From positions 62,001 to 126,000 of the forward strand of contig NZ_JAKNUT010000003.1 in the NCBI RefSeq assembly GCF_023155855.1: a stretch of 64,000 nucleotides of DNA, in the 5' to 3' direction. Positions 7,648 to 15,857 of the stretch are shown here, one piece after another. Under the pieces are notes generated by a model. That model was not told the origin of the DNA and made no database searches. It was given only the letters and a program-made list of their open reading frames with translations. Position 1 is the stretch's first letter. Each line of letters starts with the position of its first letter. The stretch is from Microbacterium aoyamense (GTDB taxonomy: Bacteria; Actinomycetota; Actinomycetes; Actinomycetales; Microbacteriaceae). The position numbers were made by a program, and so were the translations under genes.

Positions 7648-9318
7648 TCAGAGCCGCGGTGTGCGCGGCGGCTCGGTGCGGCGGTGACCCGTCGCCTCGA
7701 ACGCCAGGGCGAGTTGGAGTAGCGCCGTGTCGTCGTAGGCCCGACCGGCGAAGGTGAGGCCGACGGGCATCCCGATGTCATCCATCGTCCCCATCGGCAC
7801 CGTGACGGTGGGGATGCCGAGGTGACGGATCGCGAGGTTGCCGTTCGCGACCCACACCCCGTTGCGCCACCCGAGGTCGGCGGACGCCTCGTCGACGTCC
7901 ATGTCGGAGGGGCCGACGTCGGCGACGGCGGGGAAGACGACGGCATCGAGGGATGCTGCATCCATCCACTCCTCGAGGTCGATGCGCCGAGTCTCTTCGA
8001 GTCCGTGCAGGCCGGCCGCGAGTTCGGGCATGTCAGCCGGGCCGACGCTCGGATTCGCGCGCGCCCAGTCGGGATACTCGGCGATGTCGTCGTCGAAGCC
8101 CGTGTAGCGATCCGGGAGCGCACCCGCCGGATGCGGGAAGATCGTCGCCCCGTCGACAGCCGCGAGGGTCGACAGCGCGGGATCGCCGTTCGCCGAGAGG
8201 AAGTCCTCCCAGCCCCAGGCCGACAGGTCGACGATCTCGCGGTGCAGGTACTCCGGTGAGACGAGGCCCCTCGTTGCGATCGTAGGCGCGCCGGGCCGGT
8301 CGCCCTCGTAGTTCGTGATGACCGGGAAGTCGACTTCGACCACCGTCGCGCCGGCTGCCTCGAGGTCGCGGCGGGCGGCATCCCACAGAGCGACGACCGA
8401 GTCGCGGGTGTGGATGCGGCGGCCCGTCGGTCCCCCGATGCCGACACCGTCGGGGGCATCGTCGGCATTGATGTACATGCGGGGGACGCCGATGCGCACC
8501 CCGTCGAGAGAGCCTGCCAGGTCACGGTAGGCCGCCGGCCGCACGGCGGAGGCGCTGGGGATCTCGACCCACGGCTGCGAGCGCCAGAAGTCGCCCCGGG
8601 TCTCGGCGTCGTCGGCGACGATGACGTCGAGCACTTCGAGCAGGTCGGCCATCGTCCGGGTGTGCGGCACGACGACATCCATCGTCGGTACCAGCGGCCA
8701 GTTGCCGCGCGTCGAGATCACTCCGCGCGACGGTGTGTAGGCGCACAGCGCGTTGTTCGAGGCAGGACCCCGGCCGCTCGACCACGTCTCTTCGCCCAGC
8801 CCGAAGGCCGCGAAGCTCGCCGCCGTCGCAGTGCCCGAGCCGTTGGACGACCCCGAGCCGAACGGCGCCGTCAGGAAGTCGGGGTTGTAGGGGCTTTCGG
8901 CGCGCCCGTAGACCCCGCGCTGCATGCCGCCGTTGGCCATCGGCGGCATGTTCGTGAGGCCGAGGCAGATCGCACCAGCGGCGCGCAGGCGCTCGATCGT
9001 GAACGCGTCGCGCTGCGCCACGAGGTGTTGAAAAGCGGGACTGCCGGATGCCGCGGTCAGCCCCTTCACGAGATACGAGTCCTTCGCGGTGTACGGGATG
9101 CCGTCGAGCGGACTCCGCAGCTCGCCCCGTGTGCGGCGGGAGTCGGACGCCTCGGCTTCGGCGATCGCGTCGGGGTTGCGCACGACGACGGCGTTGAGCT
9201 CGCCGTCATACGCGTCGATGCGCGCGAGGTAGGCCCGGACGAGCTCGACGGCGGTCGTCTCGCCGGACTCGAGCGCGGCACGCAGGTCGGCGATGGATGC
9301 TTCGACGACGTCGATCAC
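7648..9318 (-). CDS. Amidase signature family hydrolase
   Basis: An amidase-signature enzyme of about 556 residues, hydrolysing an amide C-N bond with a Ser-cisSer-Lys triad. The Lys lies in YTAKDSYL, the cis-Ser region in GSGSSNGSG, and the nucleophile region reads EETWSSGRGPAS. That last block aligns with the usual G-T-D-T-G-G-S-I-R-x-P-A block but is divergent, so the substrate may be unusual. The N-terminus (IADLRAALESGETTAVELVRAYLARIDAYD) is typical. The GTG at 9318 is chosen because family homology begins there; its ribosome site is weak, and a GTG 14 codons upstream is possible. It lies downstream of agmatine deiminase on the same strand and could act on its N-carbamoyl product or a related amide. 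That link is inference. Confidence 0.88.
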   Translation of the reverse strand: MIDVVEASIADLRAALESGETTAVELVRAYLARIDAYDGELNAVVVRNPDAIAEAEASDSRRTRGELRSPLDGIPYTAKDSYLVKGLTAASGSPAFQHLVAQRDAFTIERLRAAGAICLGLTNMPPMANGGMQRGVYGRAESPYNPDFLTAPFGSGSSNGSGTATAASFAAFGLGEETWSSGRGPASNNALCAYTPSRGVISTRGNWPLVPTMDVVVPHTRTMADLLEVLDVIVADDAETRGDFWRSQPWVEIPSASAVRPAAYRDLAGSLDGVRIGVPRMYINADDAPDGVGIGGPTGRRIHTRDSVVALWDAARRDLEAAGATVVEVDFPVITNYEGDRPGAPTIATRGLVSPEYLHREIVDLSAWGWEDFLSANGDPALSTLAAVDGATIFPHPAGALPDRYTGFDDDIAEYPDWARANPSVGPADMPELAAGLHGLEETRRIDLEEWMDAASLDAVVFPAVADVGPSDMDVDEASADLGWRNGVWVANGNLAIRHLGIPTVTVPMGTMDDIGMPVGLTFAGRAYDDTALLQLALAFEATGHRRTEPPRTPRL

Positions 9319-9430
9319 GCGAGCACCGCCGTGCAGATCTGCGGGGATTCTGGTCGACACGCCGCTCGGCGCCGACCATCCGCGGCGTGTCGTGACGAGA
9401 GCCCGCCATTCTTCATGCCCGCCGAGGCGA

Positions 9431-10465
9431 TCACGACGCCACCGCCGGCTGCTGCTGCGTGATGCAGTGGATGCCTCCGCCGCGCGCGAAGATCGCACGC
9501 GAATCGACGGTCACGGCCCGGCGCCCCGGGTAGGCCTCTTCGAGGATCGCGCGGGCCGCGGCATCCGCCTTCTCCTCGCCGAAGCCGCAGGCGATGACCC
9601 CGCCGTTGACGACGAGGTGGTTCACGTAGCTCCAGTCGACGAATCCCTCGTGATCGCGCAGCGTCTCGGGGGCCGGCAGATCGACGACCTCGAAGCGGCG
9701 ACCCGCGGCATCGGTCTCCTGCTCGAGGAGGGCCTTGAGCTCGCGCGTGACGTCGTGGTCGGGGTGGCCCGGGTCGTTCTGGGAGTGCAGGAGCACACGT
9801 CCGGGCGATGTGATCGTCGCGACGATGTCGACGTGGCCGTTCGTGCCGAAGTCGTCATAGTCGCGTGTGAGTCCGCGGGGCAGCCAGATCGTCTTCGTCG
9901 TGCCGATCGTGCGGGCGAACTCGGCCTCGACACGTGCCTTGTCGGCGTACGGATTGCGGCGAGCGTCGAGCTGCACGGTCTCGGTCGCGAGGACCGTTCC
10001 CTCGCCGTCGACGTGGATGCCGCCGCCTTCGTTGACGAGCACGGAGCTGACGAGCTCGGATCCGACGAGCCCGCTCACGAAGCGGCCGATCTCGGCGGAC
10101 GTCCGCCACTCCGCCCAATCCGGGGCGCCCCAGCCGTTGAAGATCCAGTCGACGGCGCCGAGCACGCCGGGGCGCTCGTCGTCGACGACGAAGGTCGGGC
10201 CGAAGTCCCGCATCCAGTACTCGTCGAGCGGGGACTCGACGATCTCGACTCCGGACCCGAGCATCCGCTGCGCCCGGCCCGACTCGAGCGGATCGACCAC
10301 CATCGTCACGGGCTCGAACTCGGCGACCGCGTGGGCGACAGCGGTCCACGCGGCGTACGCCTCTTCGCCTTCGGCGGGGGAGTCGCCGAGCGTGATGCCG
10401 GGGCGCGGGAACGCCATCCAGGTGCGCTCGTGCGGCGCAGTCTCCGCGGGCATTCGCCAGGTCAT
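9431..10465 (-). CDS. aguA: Agmatine deiminase
   Basis: A 344-residue enzyme of the PAD-type agmatine deiminase family, which converts agmatine to N-carbamoylputrescine and ammonia. Diagnostic motifs are the N-terminal PAETAPHERTWMAFP, the central YWMRDFGPTFVV, the NGWG and GGGIHVDGEG blocks, a His-Asp pair (GHVDI), and the C-terminal GGGIHCITQQQP with nucleophile Cys334. The ATG at 10465 has AGGAGA at ideal spacing. A perfect 20-bp TetR-type dyad lies 16 bases upstream (10481-10500), so the gene is very likely repressed by the divergent regulator. Confidence 0.92.
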   Translation of the reverse strand: MTWRMPAETAPHERTWMAFPRPGITLGDSPAEGEEAYAAWTAVAHAVAEFEPVTMVVDPLESGRAQRMLGSGVEIVESPLDEYWMRDFGPTFVVDDERPGVLGAVDWIFNGWGAPDWAEWRTSAEIGRFVSGLVGSELVSSVLVNEGGGIHVDGEGTVLATETVQLDARRNPYADKARVEAEFARTIGTTKTIWLPRGLTRDYDDFGTNGHVDIVATITSPGRVLLHSQNDPGHPDHDVTRELKALLEQETDAAGRRFEVVDLPAPETLRDHEGFVDWSYVNHLVVNGGVIACGFGEEKADAAARAILEEAYPGRRAVTVDSRAIFARGGGIHCITQQQPAVAS

Positions 10466-10480
10466 GGGCTCTCCTCGGGT

Positions 10481-10500
10481 TATTGATCGCGTGCTCAATA
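10481..10500. promoter_or_regulatory. TetR-type operator upstream of aguA
   Basis: TATTGA-N8-TCAATA, a perfect dyad identical in half-sites and spacing to the one at 10593-10612. Confidence 0.8.
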
Positions 10501-10592
10501 GGGAAGGTACCGTCTCGCTCGATCGGCGTCAATGATCGATCCCCGCAACTCGTCGAATGCCGGCACTTGCGCCCGACTCGGCAGCTGGGCAG

Positions 10593-10612
10593 TATTGACC
10601 ACACGATCAATA
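10593..10612. promoter_or_regulatory. TetR-type operator upstream of the tetR gene
   Basis: TATTGA-N8-TCAATA, the second perfect copy, 20 bases before the tetR start. The centres of the two copies are 112 bp apart. Confidence 0.8.
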
Positions 10613-10632
10613 TCCGCGAGGAAGGATGCCGG

Positions 10633-11265
10633 ATGCCGACCGCCCCGCGCGCGCCGCGCCGCTCACCCGACCAGAGACGCGGCGAGATCGCCGACGCCGC
10701 GCGCGACCTCGCGCTCGACGAGGGTCTCGCGGCGCTGACTCTGCGCAGCGTCGCGGCACGTGCCCGCGTCACGCCGGCGCTCGTGGCCCACTACGTCCCG
10801 ACCATGGACGACCTCGTCGCTTCGACGTTCACGTCGGTGGTGGATGCCGAGCTCACCGAGCTCGCCGGGCTCGCGGCATCCGGAACCGCTGTCGACCGCC
10901 TCGCGGCGCTCCTCGGCGCACTGCTGGACGGCTCGCGCGATGACGTCACCCTGGTCTGGGTCGAGGCGTTCGCGCTCGGCCGCCGCAACGAGCCTCTGGC
11001 TGCCGCCGCGCGCCAGGCGATGGACCGGTGGCAGGGCGTCCTGCAGGACCTCCTCGCCGAGGGCGCGGCTGATGGCGACCTCCACATCGACGACCCCGCC
11101 GAGGCGGCCTGGCAGCTGCTCGGCATGATCGACGGCATCAACGCGCAGTCGCTCGTGCGCTGGGGAAGGGCATCCGATCGCTCCGCCCTCATGCTCCGCG
11201 CGGCAGGGGGAATGCTGGGCGTTCCCCGCGGCATCCTCAACCCGTCCGAAAGGAAGACACCGTGA
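10633..11265 (+). CDS. TetR-family regulator of the amine genes
   Basis: A 210-residue TetR-type repressor. The N-terminal helix-turn-helix (about residues 18-62) reads RGEIADAARDLALDEGLAALTLRSVAARARVTPALVAHY; the rest is a variable ligand-binding domain. The ATG at 10633 follows GAGGAAGGA. Two identical dyads (10481-10500 and 10593-10612) lie in the divergent promoter region. This indicates control of aguA and autoregulation of the tetR-decarboxylase operon. The stop overlaps the GTG of the decarboxylase gene (GTGA). The ligand is plausibly an amine or polyamine, judged only from the neighbours. Confidence 0.9.
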   Translation: MPTAPRAPRRSPDQRRGEIADAARDLALDEGLAALTLRSVAARARVTPALVAHYVPTMDDLVASTFTSVVDAELTELAGLAASGTAVDRLAALLGALLDGSRDDVTLVWVEAFALGRRNEPLAAAARQAMDRWQGVLQDLLAEGAADGDLHIDDPAEAAWQLLGMIDGINAQSLVRWGRASDRSALMLRAAGGMLGVPRGILNPSERKTP

Positions 11266-12641
11266 CGATCCAGCCCGACGCGATGCACGCGATCACCGCA
11301 GAGACCCGCGACACGGTCGACGAGGTGCTCGCCTACGCGCGCAGCCGCGCGCTCTACGAGAACGTGCCGCTCGACATGCCCGTGAGCCCCGACGAGCTCG
11401 TCGCGACGGCGTCCGGCTCCATCACCGCCGAGGGCATCGGCGCGCAGGCGGCGACGGCGCTCTTCGCCGACGTGCTTGCGCCGACGTGCCTCTCGATCGA
11501 CCACCCGGGGTACGTCTCGTTCATCCCGAGCGCGCCGAGCAAGGCGGCTATCGCGTTCGACCTCGTCGTGTCGGCGTCGGCGATCTACGGCGGTTCATGG
11601 CTCGAGGGCGCGGGTGCCGTCTTCGCCGAGAACGAGGTGCTGCACTGGCTCGCACGCGAGTTCGGGCTGCCCGAGGGCGCCGGCGGGGTCTTCGTGCAGG
11701 GCGGGACGATCGGCAACCTCTCGGCGCTCGTCGCGGCGCGGGATGCCGCGCGACGCCGCAATGCCGAGGCCGGTGTCGAGAACCCGTCGCGCTTCAAGGT
11801 CGTGTGCAGTTCGGAAGCGCACTCATCGATCGTGTCCGCGGCATCCGTCATGGATGTCGACGTCGTGCCCGTGCCGACCGGCGACGACGGCCGCCTGCAC
11901 GGCGACGCCGTGGACGCCGCGCTCGACGAGCACGGTGCCGCCGTCTTCGCCGTCGTCGTGACCGGCGGCACGACCAACTTCGGGATCGTCGACGACATCG
12001 CGTCGGTCGCTGCCGTCACCAAGGCGCGGGGCGTCTGGCTGCACGTCGACGGCGCGTACGGGCTCGCTGCGATGCTCGTCGAGCGGATGCGGCCGACGTT
12101 CGCGGGCGTCGAGCTCGCCGACTCGGTCATCGTCGATCCGCACAAGTGGCTCTTCGCACCCTTCGACGCGTGCGCGCTCATCTACCGCGACCCGGCCCAG
12201 GGTCGCGCGGCCCACACGCAGCACGCGGAGTACCTCGATACGCTCACCGAGCGGCCCGACTGGAACCCGTCCGACCTCGCGGTGCAGCTCACACGTCGCT
12301 CGCGCGGGCTGCCGCTCTGGTTCTCGCTCGCCACGCACGGGACGGATCAGTACCGCGCATCCGTCGACCACGGCATCACGCTCGCGCGCGACATCGCCGC
12401 CGAGATCGAGCGGCGCGATGGACTCTCGCTCGTGCGGGATCCGCAGCTCTCGGTCGTCGTGTTCCGGCGTGAGGGATGGACTCCGGCCGACTACCAGGCG
12501 TGGTCGGATCGCCTCCTCGACGATCAGATCGGCTTCGTGGTGCCGAGCTCGCACCGCGGTGAGACGGTGCTGCGGTTCGCGATCATCAATCCGCTGACGA
12601 CCTTCGAGGTCCTGACGGGCATCCTCGACACCCTCGCGTGA
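11262..12641 (+). CDS. PLP-dependent group II decarboxylase
   Basis: A 459-residue enzyme of the glutamate/aromatic-amino-acid decarboxylase family (PLP fold type I). It shows HPGYVSFIPSAPS near residue 85, the GGTIGNLSAL block that contacts the cofactor, HVDGAYG, and the Schiff-base Lys295 in VDPHKWLF. The C-terminal domain carries the usual VVFRREG and LRFAIINP elements. The start is a GTG overlapping the tetR stop. Family members make tyramine, tryptamine, GABA or diamines. Substrate choice cannot be read here, but coupling to a regulator that also faces agmatine deiminase suggests biogenic amine or polyamine metabolism. Confidence 0.9.
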   Translation: MTIQPDAMHAITAETRDTVDEVLAYARSRALYENVPLDMPVSPDELVATASGSITAEGIGAQAATALFADVLAPTCLSIDHPGYVSFIPSAPSKAAIAFDLVVSASAIYGGSWLEGAGAVFAENEVLHWLAREFGLPEGAGGVFVQGGTIGNLSALVAARDAARRRNAEAGVENPSRFKVVCSSEAHSSIVSAASVMDVDVVPVPTGDDGRLHGDAVDAALDEHGAAVFAVVVTGGTTNFGIVDDIASVAAVTKARGVWLHVDGAYGLAAMLVERMRPTFAGVELADSVIVDPHKWLFAPFDACALIYRDPAQGRAAHTQHAEYLDTLTERPDWNPSDLAVQLTRRSRGLPLWFSLATHGTDQYRASVDHGITLARDIAAEIERRDGLSLVRDPQLSVVVFRREGWTPADYQAWSDRLLDDQIGFVVPSSHRGETVLRFAIINPLTTFEVLTGILDTLA

Positions 12642-12651
12642 CCCGTCGCCG

Positions 12652-12663
12652 TAGGCTCGGGCC
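12652..12663 (+). promoter_or_regulatory. Leaderless promoter -10 box of the oxidoreductase gene
   Basis: TAGGCT, six bases, then ATG at 12664. It lies in the short gap after the decarboxylase stop and gives the oxidoreductase its own promoter. Confidence 0.55.
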
Positions 12664-14628
12664 ATGACTTCGGCCCTGCTGCGACCGCTCACGATCGGGG
12701 CGACAATCGTGCCGAACCGGCTCATGCAGACGGCGCACTCGAAGCAGTACTCCGACCGGTTCGAGACGCCGCGCGAGACCGCCTACTACGTGCGGCGGGC
12801 GCACGGTGGCTGTGGACTCTTCATCGCCGGCAACCACTTCGTGCATCCTTCGGGGTCGATCCGCGGGTTCCAGGATGCGTTCCGTCCCGAGTCGGTGGCG
12901 GCGAACCGCGCGATGACGGATGCTGTGCACGACGCCGGATCCCGCATCTTCGTGCAGCTGAACCACCACGGTGCGCAGGCGCAGCCCGACGGTCCCGACG
13001 GTCCGCGCACCGTGTATGCCCCGTCGCGCATACTCTCGCCGTCGACGTCCCACGCGACGAGGGAGATGGATGCCGCGGACATCGCTGCCTTCGTCGAGGC
13101 CTGGGCCACTTCGGCCGCGCTCGCGCAGGACGGCGGCTTCGATGGCGTCGAGATCCACATGGCCCACGGGTACCTGCTGCACGAGTTCCTCTCGCCGCTG
13201 TACAACGCGCGCGCCGATTCGTACGGCGGCGATCTGGAGGGCCGCACGCGGTTCCCACGCGAGGTGCTGGCAGCCGTGCGCCGAAGAGTCGGCGACGACT
13301 TCACCGTGGGCATCCGCATCGTCGCCAACGAGTTCCATCCCGACGGTCTCGATGGAGCCGCGATGCGTGGGGTGATCGCGCGCCTGCGCGCGGAGGCCCG
13401 CATCGATTTCCTCGACCTCGCGGCCGGCGGCTATCACAACGTGCACTACGTGTTCCCGTCCTCGCCCATGCCGTACGCGTGGCTGCGCGACGACGTCGCT
13501 GCCGTCAAGAGCGCCAACCCCGATGTGCCCGTCTTCGGCGTCGGAGCCGCGCGATCGGTGGAAGAAGCCGAAGAGGTCGTCCGGGACGGCATCGCCGACA
13601 TGGTGGCGCTCACGCGTGCGCAGATCGCCGACCCCGACCTCGGGCTGAAGCTCACGGGTCGCGATGACCGCGGCATCCGCCATTGCATCCGCCTCAATCA
13701 GGGATGCCTCGGTCGGGGCAGTCGCGGACTCGCGATGTCGTGCACGGTGAACCCGCTCGCCGGGCGCGAGCTCGACCGACTCCCACGGCCGCGCGCGACG
13801 GAACCCGAACGGTGGACCGTCGTCGGGGGAGGGCCGGCGGGCATGCGCGCAGCGATCGAGCTCGCGGCCGACGGGCATGACGTGACGCTGTACGAACGGT
13901 CGCACGAGCTCGGCGGGCAGCTCCGTCTCGCGCGAGCGGTGCCCGGACGCGAGAGCGTGGGTCTGCTCGTCGACGATCTCGTGCGCGATCTCGCCGCCGC
14001 GGGAGTCGCGGTGCGCCTCGGCGTCGAGCCGCCGGCGCTCACCGGCAACGTCGTCGTCGCGACGGGTGCGATCGCCCCACGGACGACGTCGCTCGCGCTC
14101 GGCGGAGCGTACGCGCCGGATGCCGCGCGACAGGGGATCGTGGACGCGTTCGCCGCGGCATCCGCCCCCGACCGACTCGGCGGCAGGGTCGCAGTCATCG
14201 ACGCCGACGGCAGTGCCTACGCGGCAGGAGTCGTGCTGACCCTGCTCGAGCACGTCGACGAGCTCGAGCTCATCACGCCGTTCGAGACGGTCTTCCCGCA
14301 CATCGGCGCCGGCTACGATCGCCCGCTCCTGCTCGAGCGACTGGGCGCGCACGCCGGGTTCCGCCGGCACGTGTCACAGAGAGTCGAACGGGTAGGCGCC
14401 GAAGGCGTCGTGATCCGGGATGCCGTGACCGGCGCCGAGAGCCTGGTCGCCGCAACCTCGGCCATCGTGGGCATCGAGCCGCGCGAGTCCGTCACGATCG
14501 CCGTGCCCGCGGCATCCCGGGTCCTCGTCATCGGCGACGCCTTCGCCCCGCGGACGATCGACGCCGCGATCTTCGATGCGGTCGAGGTCGCGTACGACGT
14601 CGCGGGTCTCGCCACACTTCGCGGCTGA
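12664..14628 (+). CDS. OYE/FAD oxidoreductase (2,4-dienoyl-CoA reductase-like) with altered Fe-S site
   Basis: A 654-residue flavoenzyme with an N-terminal FMN TIM barrel of the old yellow enzyme type (about 1-330) and a C-terminal FAD/NAD(P) domain (GGGPAGMRAAIELA near residue 395). Such enzymes carry a [4Fe-4S] cluster between the domains, bound in FadH by C-x2-C-x3-C-x11-C. Here the spacing is preserved as Cys341, Leu344, Cys348 and Cys360, so the second ligand is replaced by leucine. The barrel keeps HMAHGYLLHEFLSPL and YNARADSYGG. Substrate is unknown; relatives reduce dienoyl-CoAs or N-demethylate amines, and the amine-gene context slightly favours the latter. Confidence 0.88.
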   Translation: MTSALLRPLTIGATIVPNRLMQTAHSKQYSDRFETPRETAYYVRRAHGGCGLFIAGNHFVHPSGSIRGFQDAFRPESVAANRAMTDAVHDAGSRIFVQLNHHGAQAQPDGPDGPRTVYAPSRILSPSTSHATREMDAADIAAFVEAWATSAALAQDGGFDGVEIHMAHGYLLHEFLSPLYNARADSYGGDLEGRTRFPREVLAAVRRRVGDDFTVGIRIVANEFHPDGLDGAAMRGVIARLRAEARIDFLDLAAGGYHNVHYVFPSSPMPYAWLRDDVAAVKSANPDVPVFGVGAARSVEEAEEVVRDGIADMVALTRAQIADPDLGLKLTGRDDRGIRHCIRLNQGCLGRGSRGLAMSCTVNPLAGRELDRLPRPRATEPERWTVVGGGPAGMRAAIELAADGHDVTLYERSHELGGQLRLARAVPGRESVGLLVDDLVRDLAAAGVAVRLGVEPPALTGNVVVATGAIAPRTTSLALGGAYAPDAARQGIVDAFAAASAPDRLGGRVAVIDADGSAYAAGVVLTLLEHVDELELITPFETVFPHIGAGYDRPLLLERLGAHAGFRRHVSQRVERVGAEGVVIRDAVTGAESLVAATSAIVGIEPRESVTIAVPAASRVLVIGDAFAPRTIDAAIFDAVEVAYDVAGLATLRG

Positions 14629-14646
14629 ACTCCTCTCTCACTCCGT

Positions 14647-14665
14647 GTGTTCGTCGAGAGAACAC
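14647..14665. repeat. Short inverted repeat upstream of the cysteine leader
   Basis: GTGTTC-GTCGAGA-GAACAC, perfect 6-bp arms, about 108 bases before the predicted -10 box of the leader. It could be an operator or a weak terminator for the preceding gene. Confidence 0.35.
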
Positions 14666-14772
14666 GATCTTCACGAGGCGGCTCGCTGCACACGCGCGTG
14701 CGATGCCGTCTCGTGAATATCGAATCATCTCGACGACGGAAACAGAGTTGGGTGGGTGCGCCCGAGATCGGG

Positions 14773-14784
14773 TACGGTGGATGC
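14773..14784 (+). promoter_or_regulatory. Leaderless promoter -10 box of the cysteine leader peptide
   Basis: TACGGT at 14773-14778 is followed by six bases and the GTG at 14785. A TTGGGT at 14748-14753 could serve as -35, with a 19-base spacer. Confidence 0.65.
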
Positions 14785-14811
14785 GTGCTGACCTGTCGCT
14801 GTTGTCGCTGA
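14785..14811 (+). CDS. Cysteine-rich leader peptide (8 aa)
   Basis: GTG CTG ACC TGT CGC TGT TGT CGC TGA reads M-L-T-C-R-C-C-R. Three of eight residues are cysteine, two of them consecutive, in a genome where Cys is rare. The GTG sits exactly six bases after a TACGGT box, so translation would start at the 5' end of the transcript. Hairpins overlap the stop (14810-14827) and occur again before the next gene. The following operon is cysteine/homocysteine metabolism. Polycysteine leaderless short ORFs act as cysteine-responsive attenuators in mycobacteria, and the same mechanism is inferred here. Confidence 0.72.
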   Translation: MLTCRCCR

Positions 14812-14864
14812 ACGCCTCTCTGCGTTCCCTTCGACGACCCCAGCCCGCAGCGCCCAGACGGCGC
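14810..14864 (+). promoter_or_regulatory. Candidate attenuator hairpins after the cysteine leader
   Basis: GAACGC-CTCTCT-GCGTTC (14810-14827) overlaps the leader stop codon, and GCGCC-CAGAC-GGCGC (14850-14864) lies just before the AAGGA ribosome site of the next gene. A ribosome paused on the cysteine codons would prevent the first hairpin from closing. No T tract is seen, so control might be Rho-dependent or translational. Confidence 0.45.
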
Positions 14865-14885
14865 ATCCATCCAAGGACCAACCCC

Positions 14886-15857
14886 GTGCGTTACGCCCGC
14901 AGCGTCGCCGACCTCGTCGGCAACACCCCCCTCGTCCAGCTCACCCGGGTCACCGACGGCATCGCCGCGACGGTGCTCGCGAAGGTCGAGTACTTCAATC
15001 CCGGCAGCTCGTCGAAAGACCGCATCGCCCGCAACATCATCGACGCGGCCGAGCGCGACGGTCTGTTGAAGCCCGGCGGCACGATTGTCGAGCCGACGAG
15101 CGGCAACACCGGCGTCGGCCTCGCGCTCGTCGCGCTCGAGCGCGGGTATCGCATGATCTTCGTGGTCCCCGACAAGTTCGCGGGCGAGAAGGTCGCGGTG
15201 CTGAAGGCCTACGGAGCCGAGGTCGTCGTGACCGATACGAACGTGCCACCTGAGGACCCGCGCTCGTACTACAGCGTGTCCGACCGACTCGCGCTTGAGA
15301 TCCCCGGGGCTTTCAAGCCGAATCAGTTCGCCAATCAGAACGGGCCGCGCGGGCACTACGAGTCGACCGGACCCGAGATCTGGCGCGACACCGAGGGTCG
15401 GGTGACGCACTTCGTGGCAGGCGTCGGCACGGGCGGCACGATCACAGGTACGGGGCGGTACCTGCGCGAGGCCGGAGACGTCACGATCGTCGGCGTCGAC
15501 CCGGTCGGCTCGATCTACTCGGGCGGCGACATCCACGGCTACAAGATCGAGGGCGTCGGCGAGGACTTCTGGCCCGAGACCTTCGATCCCGCCGTCGTGC
15601 ACGCGTGGGAGCGCGTCGACGACGCCGAAGCGTTCGCGATGACCCGCCGCCTCGCGCGCGAAGAGGGGCTTCTCGTCGGCGGATCGAGCGGCATGGCGGT
15701 CGTCGGCGCGCTGCGCGTGGCGCGGGAGCTCCCCGCCGATGCCGTCGTCGTCGTGCTCCTGCCCGACCACGGGCGCGGCTACCTCAGCAAGATCTACGAC
15801 GACGACTGGATGCAGGCCAACGGCTTCGACATCTCCACGGAAGGACACAGCGCATGA
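14886..15857 (+). CDS. Cystathionine beta-synthase/cysteine synthase family enzyme
   Basis: A 323-residue fold type II PLP enzyme. Lys44 in NPGSSSKDRIA is the Schiff-base residue, TSGNTG (about residues 72-77) binds the substrate carboxylate, and GTGGTITGTGRY binds the PLP phosphate. Actinobacterial cystathionine beta-synthases of this type usually run past 450 residues with CBS domains; here the protein stops right after the catalytic core. The GTG at 14886 follows AAGGACC. Its stop overlaps the start of the gamma-synthase gene (ATGA), so the pair makes a transsulfuration unit. Cysteine synthase activity is the main alternative. Confidence 0.88.
   Translation: MRYARSVADLVGNTPLVQLTRVTDGIAATVLAKVEYFNPGSSSKDRIARNIIDAAERDGLLKPGGTIVEPTSGNTGVGLALVALERGYRMIFVVPDKFAGEKVAVLKAYGAEVVVTDTNVPPEDPRSYYSVSDRLALEIPGAFKPNQFANQNGPRGHYESTGPEIWRDTEGRVTHFVAGVGTGGTITGTGRYLREAGDVTIVGVDPVGSIYSGGDIHGYKIEGVGEDFWPETFDPAVVHAWERVDDAEAFAMTRRLAREEGLLVGGSSGMAVVGALRVARELPADAVVVVLLPDHGRGYLSKIYDDDWMQANGFDISTEGHSA

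Noticed and set aside
7648..9318. N-carbamoylputrescine amidase as a specific name for the amidase
   Set aside because: That enzyme belongs to the nitrilase superfamily; this protein has the amidase-signature Ser-Ser-Lys layout, so only the general family was assigned.
14703..14885. Upstream extension of the CBS-like enzyme
   Set aside because: The added residues show no similarity to the family, and the stretch is better explained by the leaderless cysteine leader and its hairpins.
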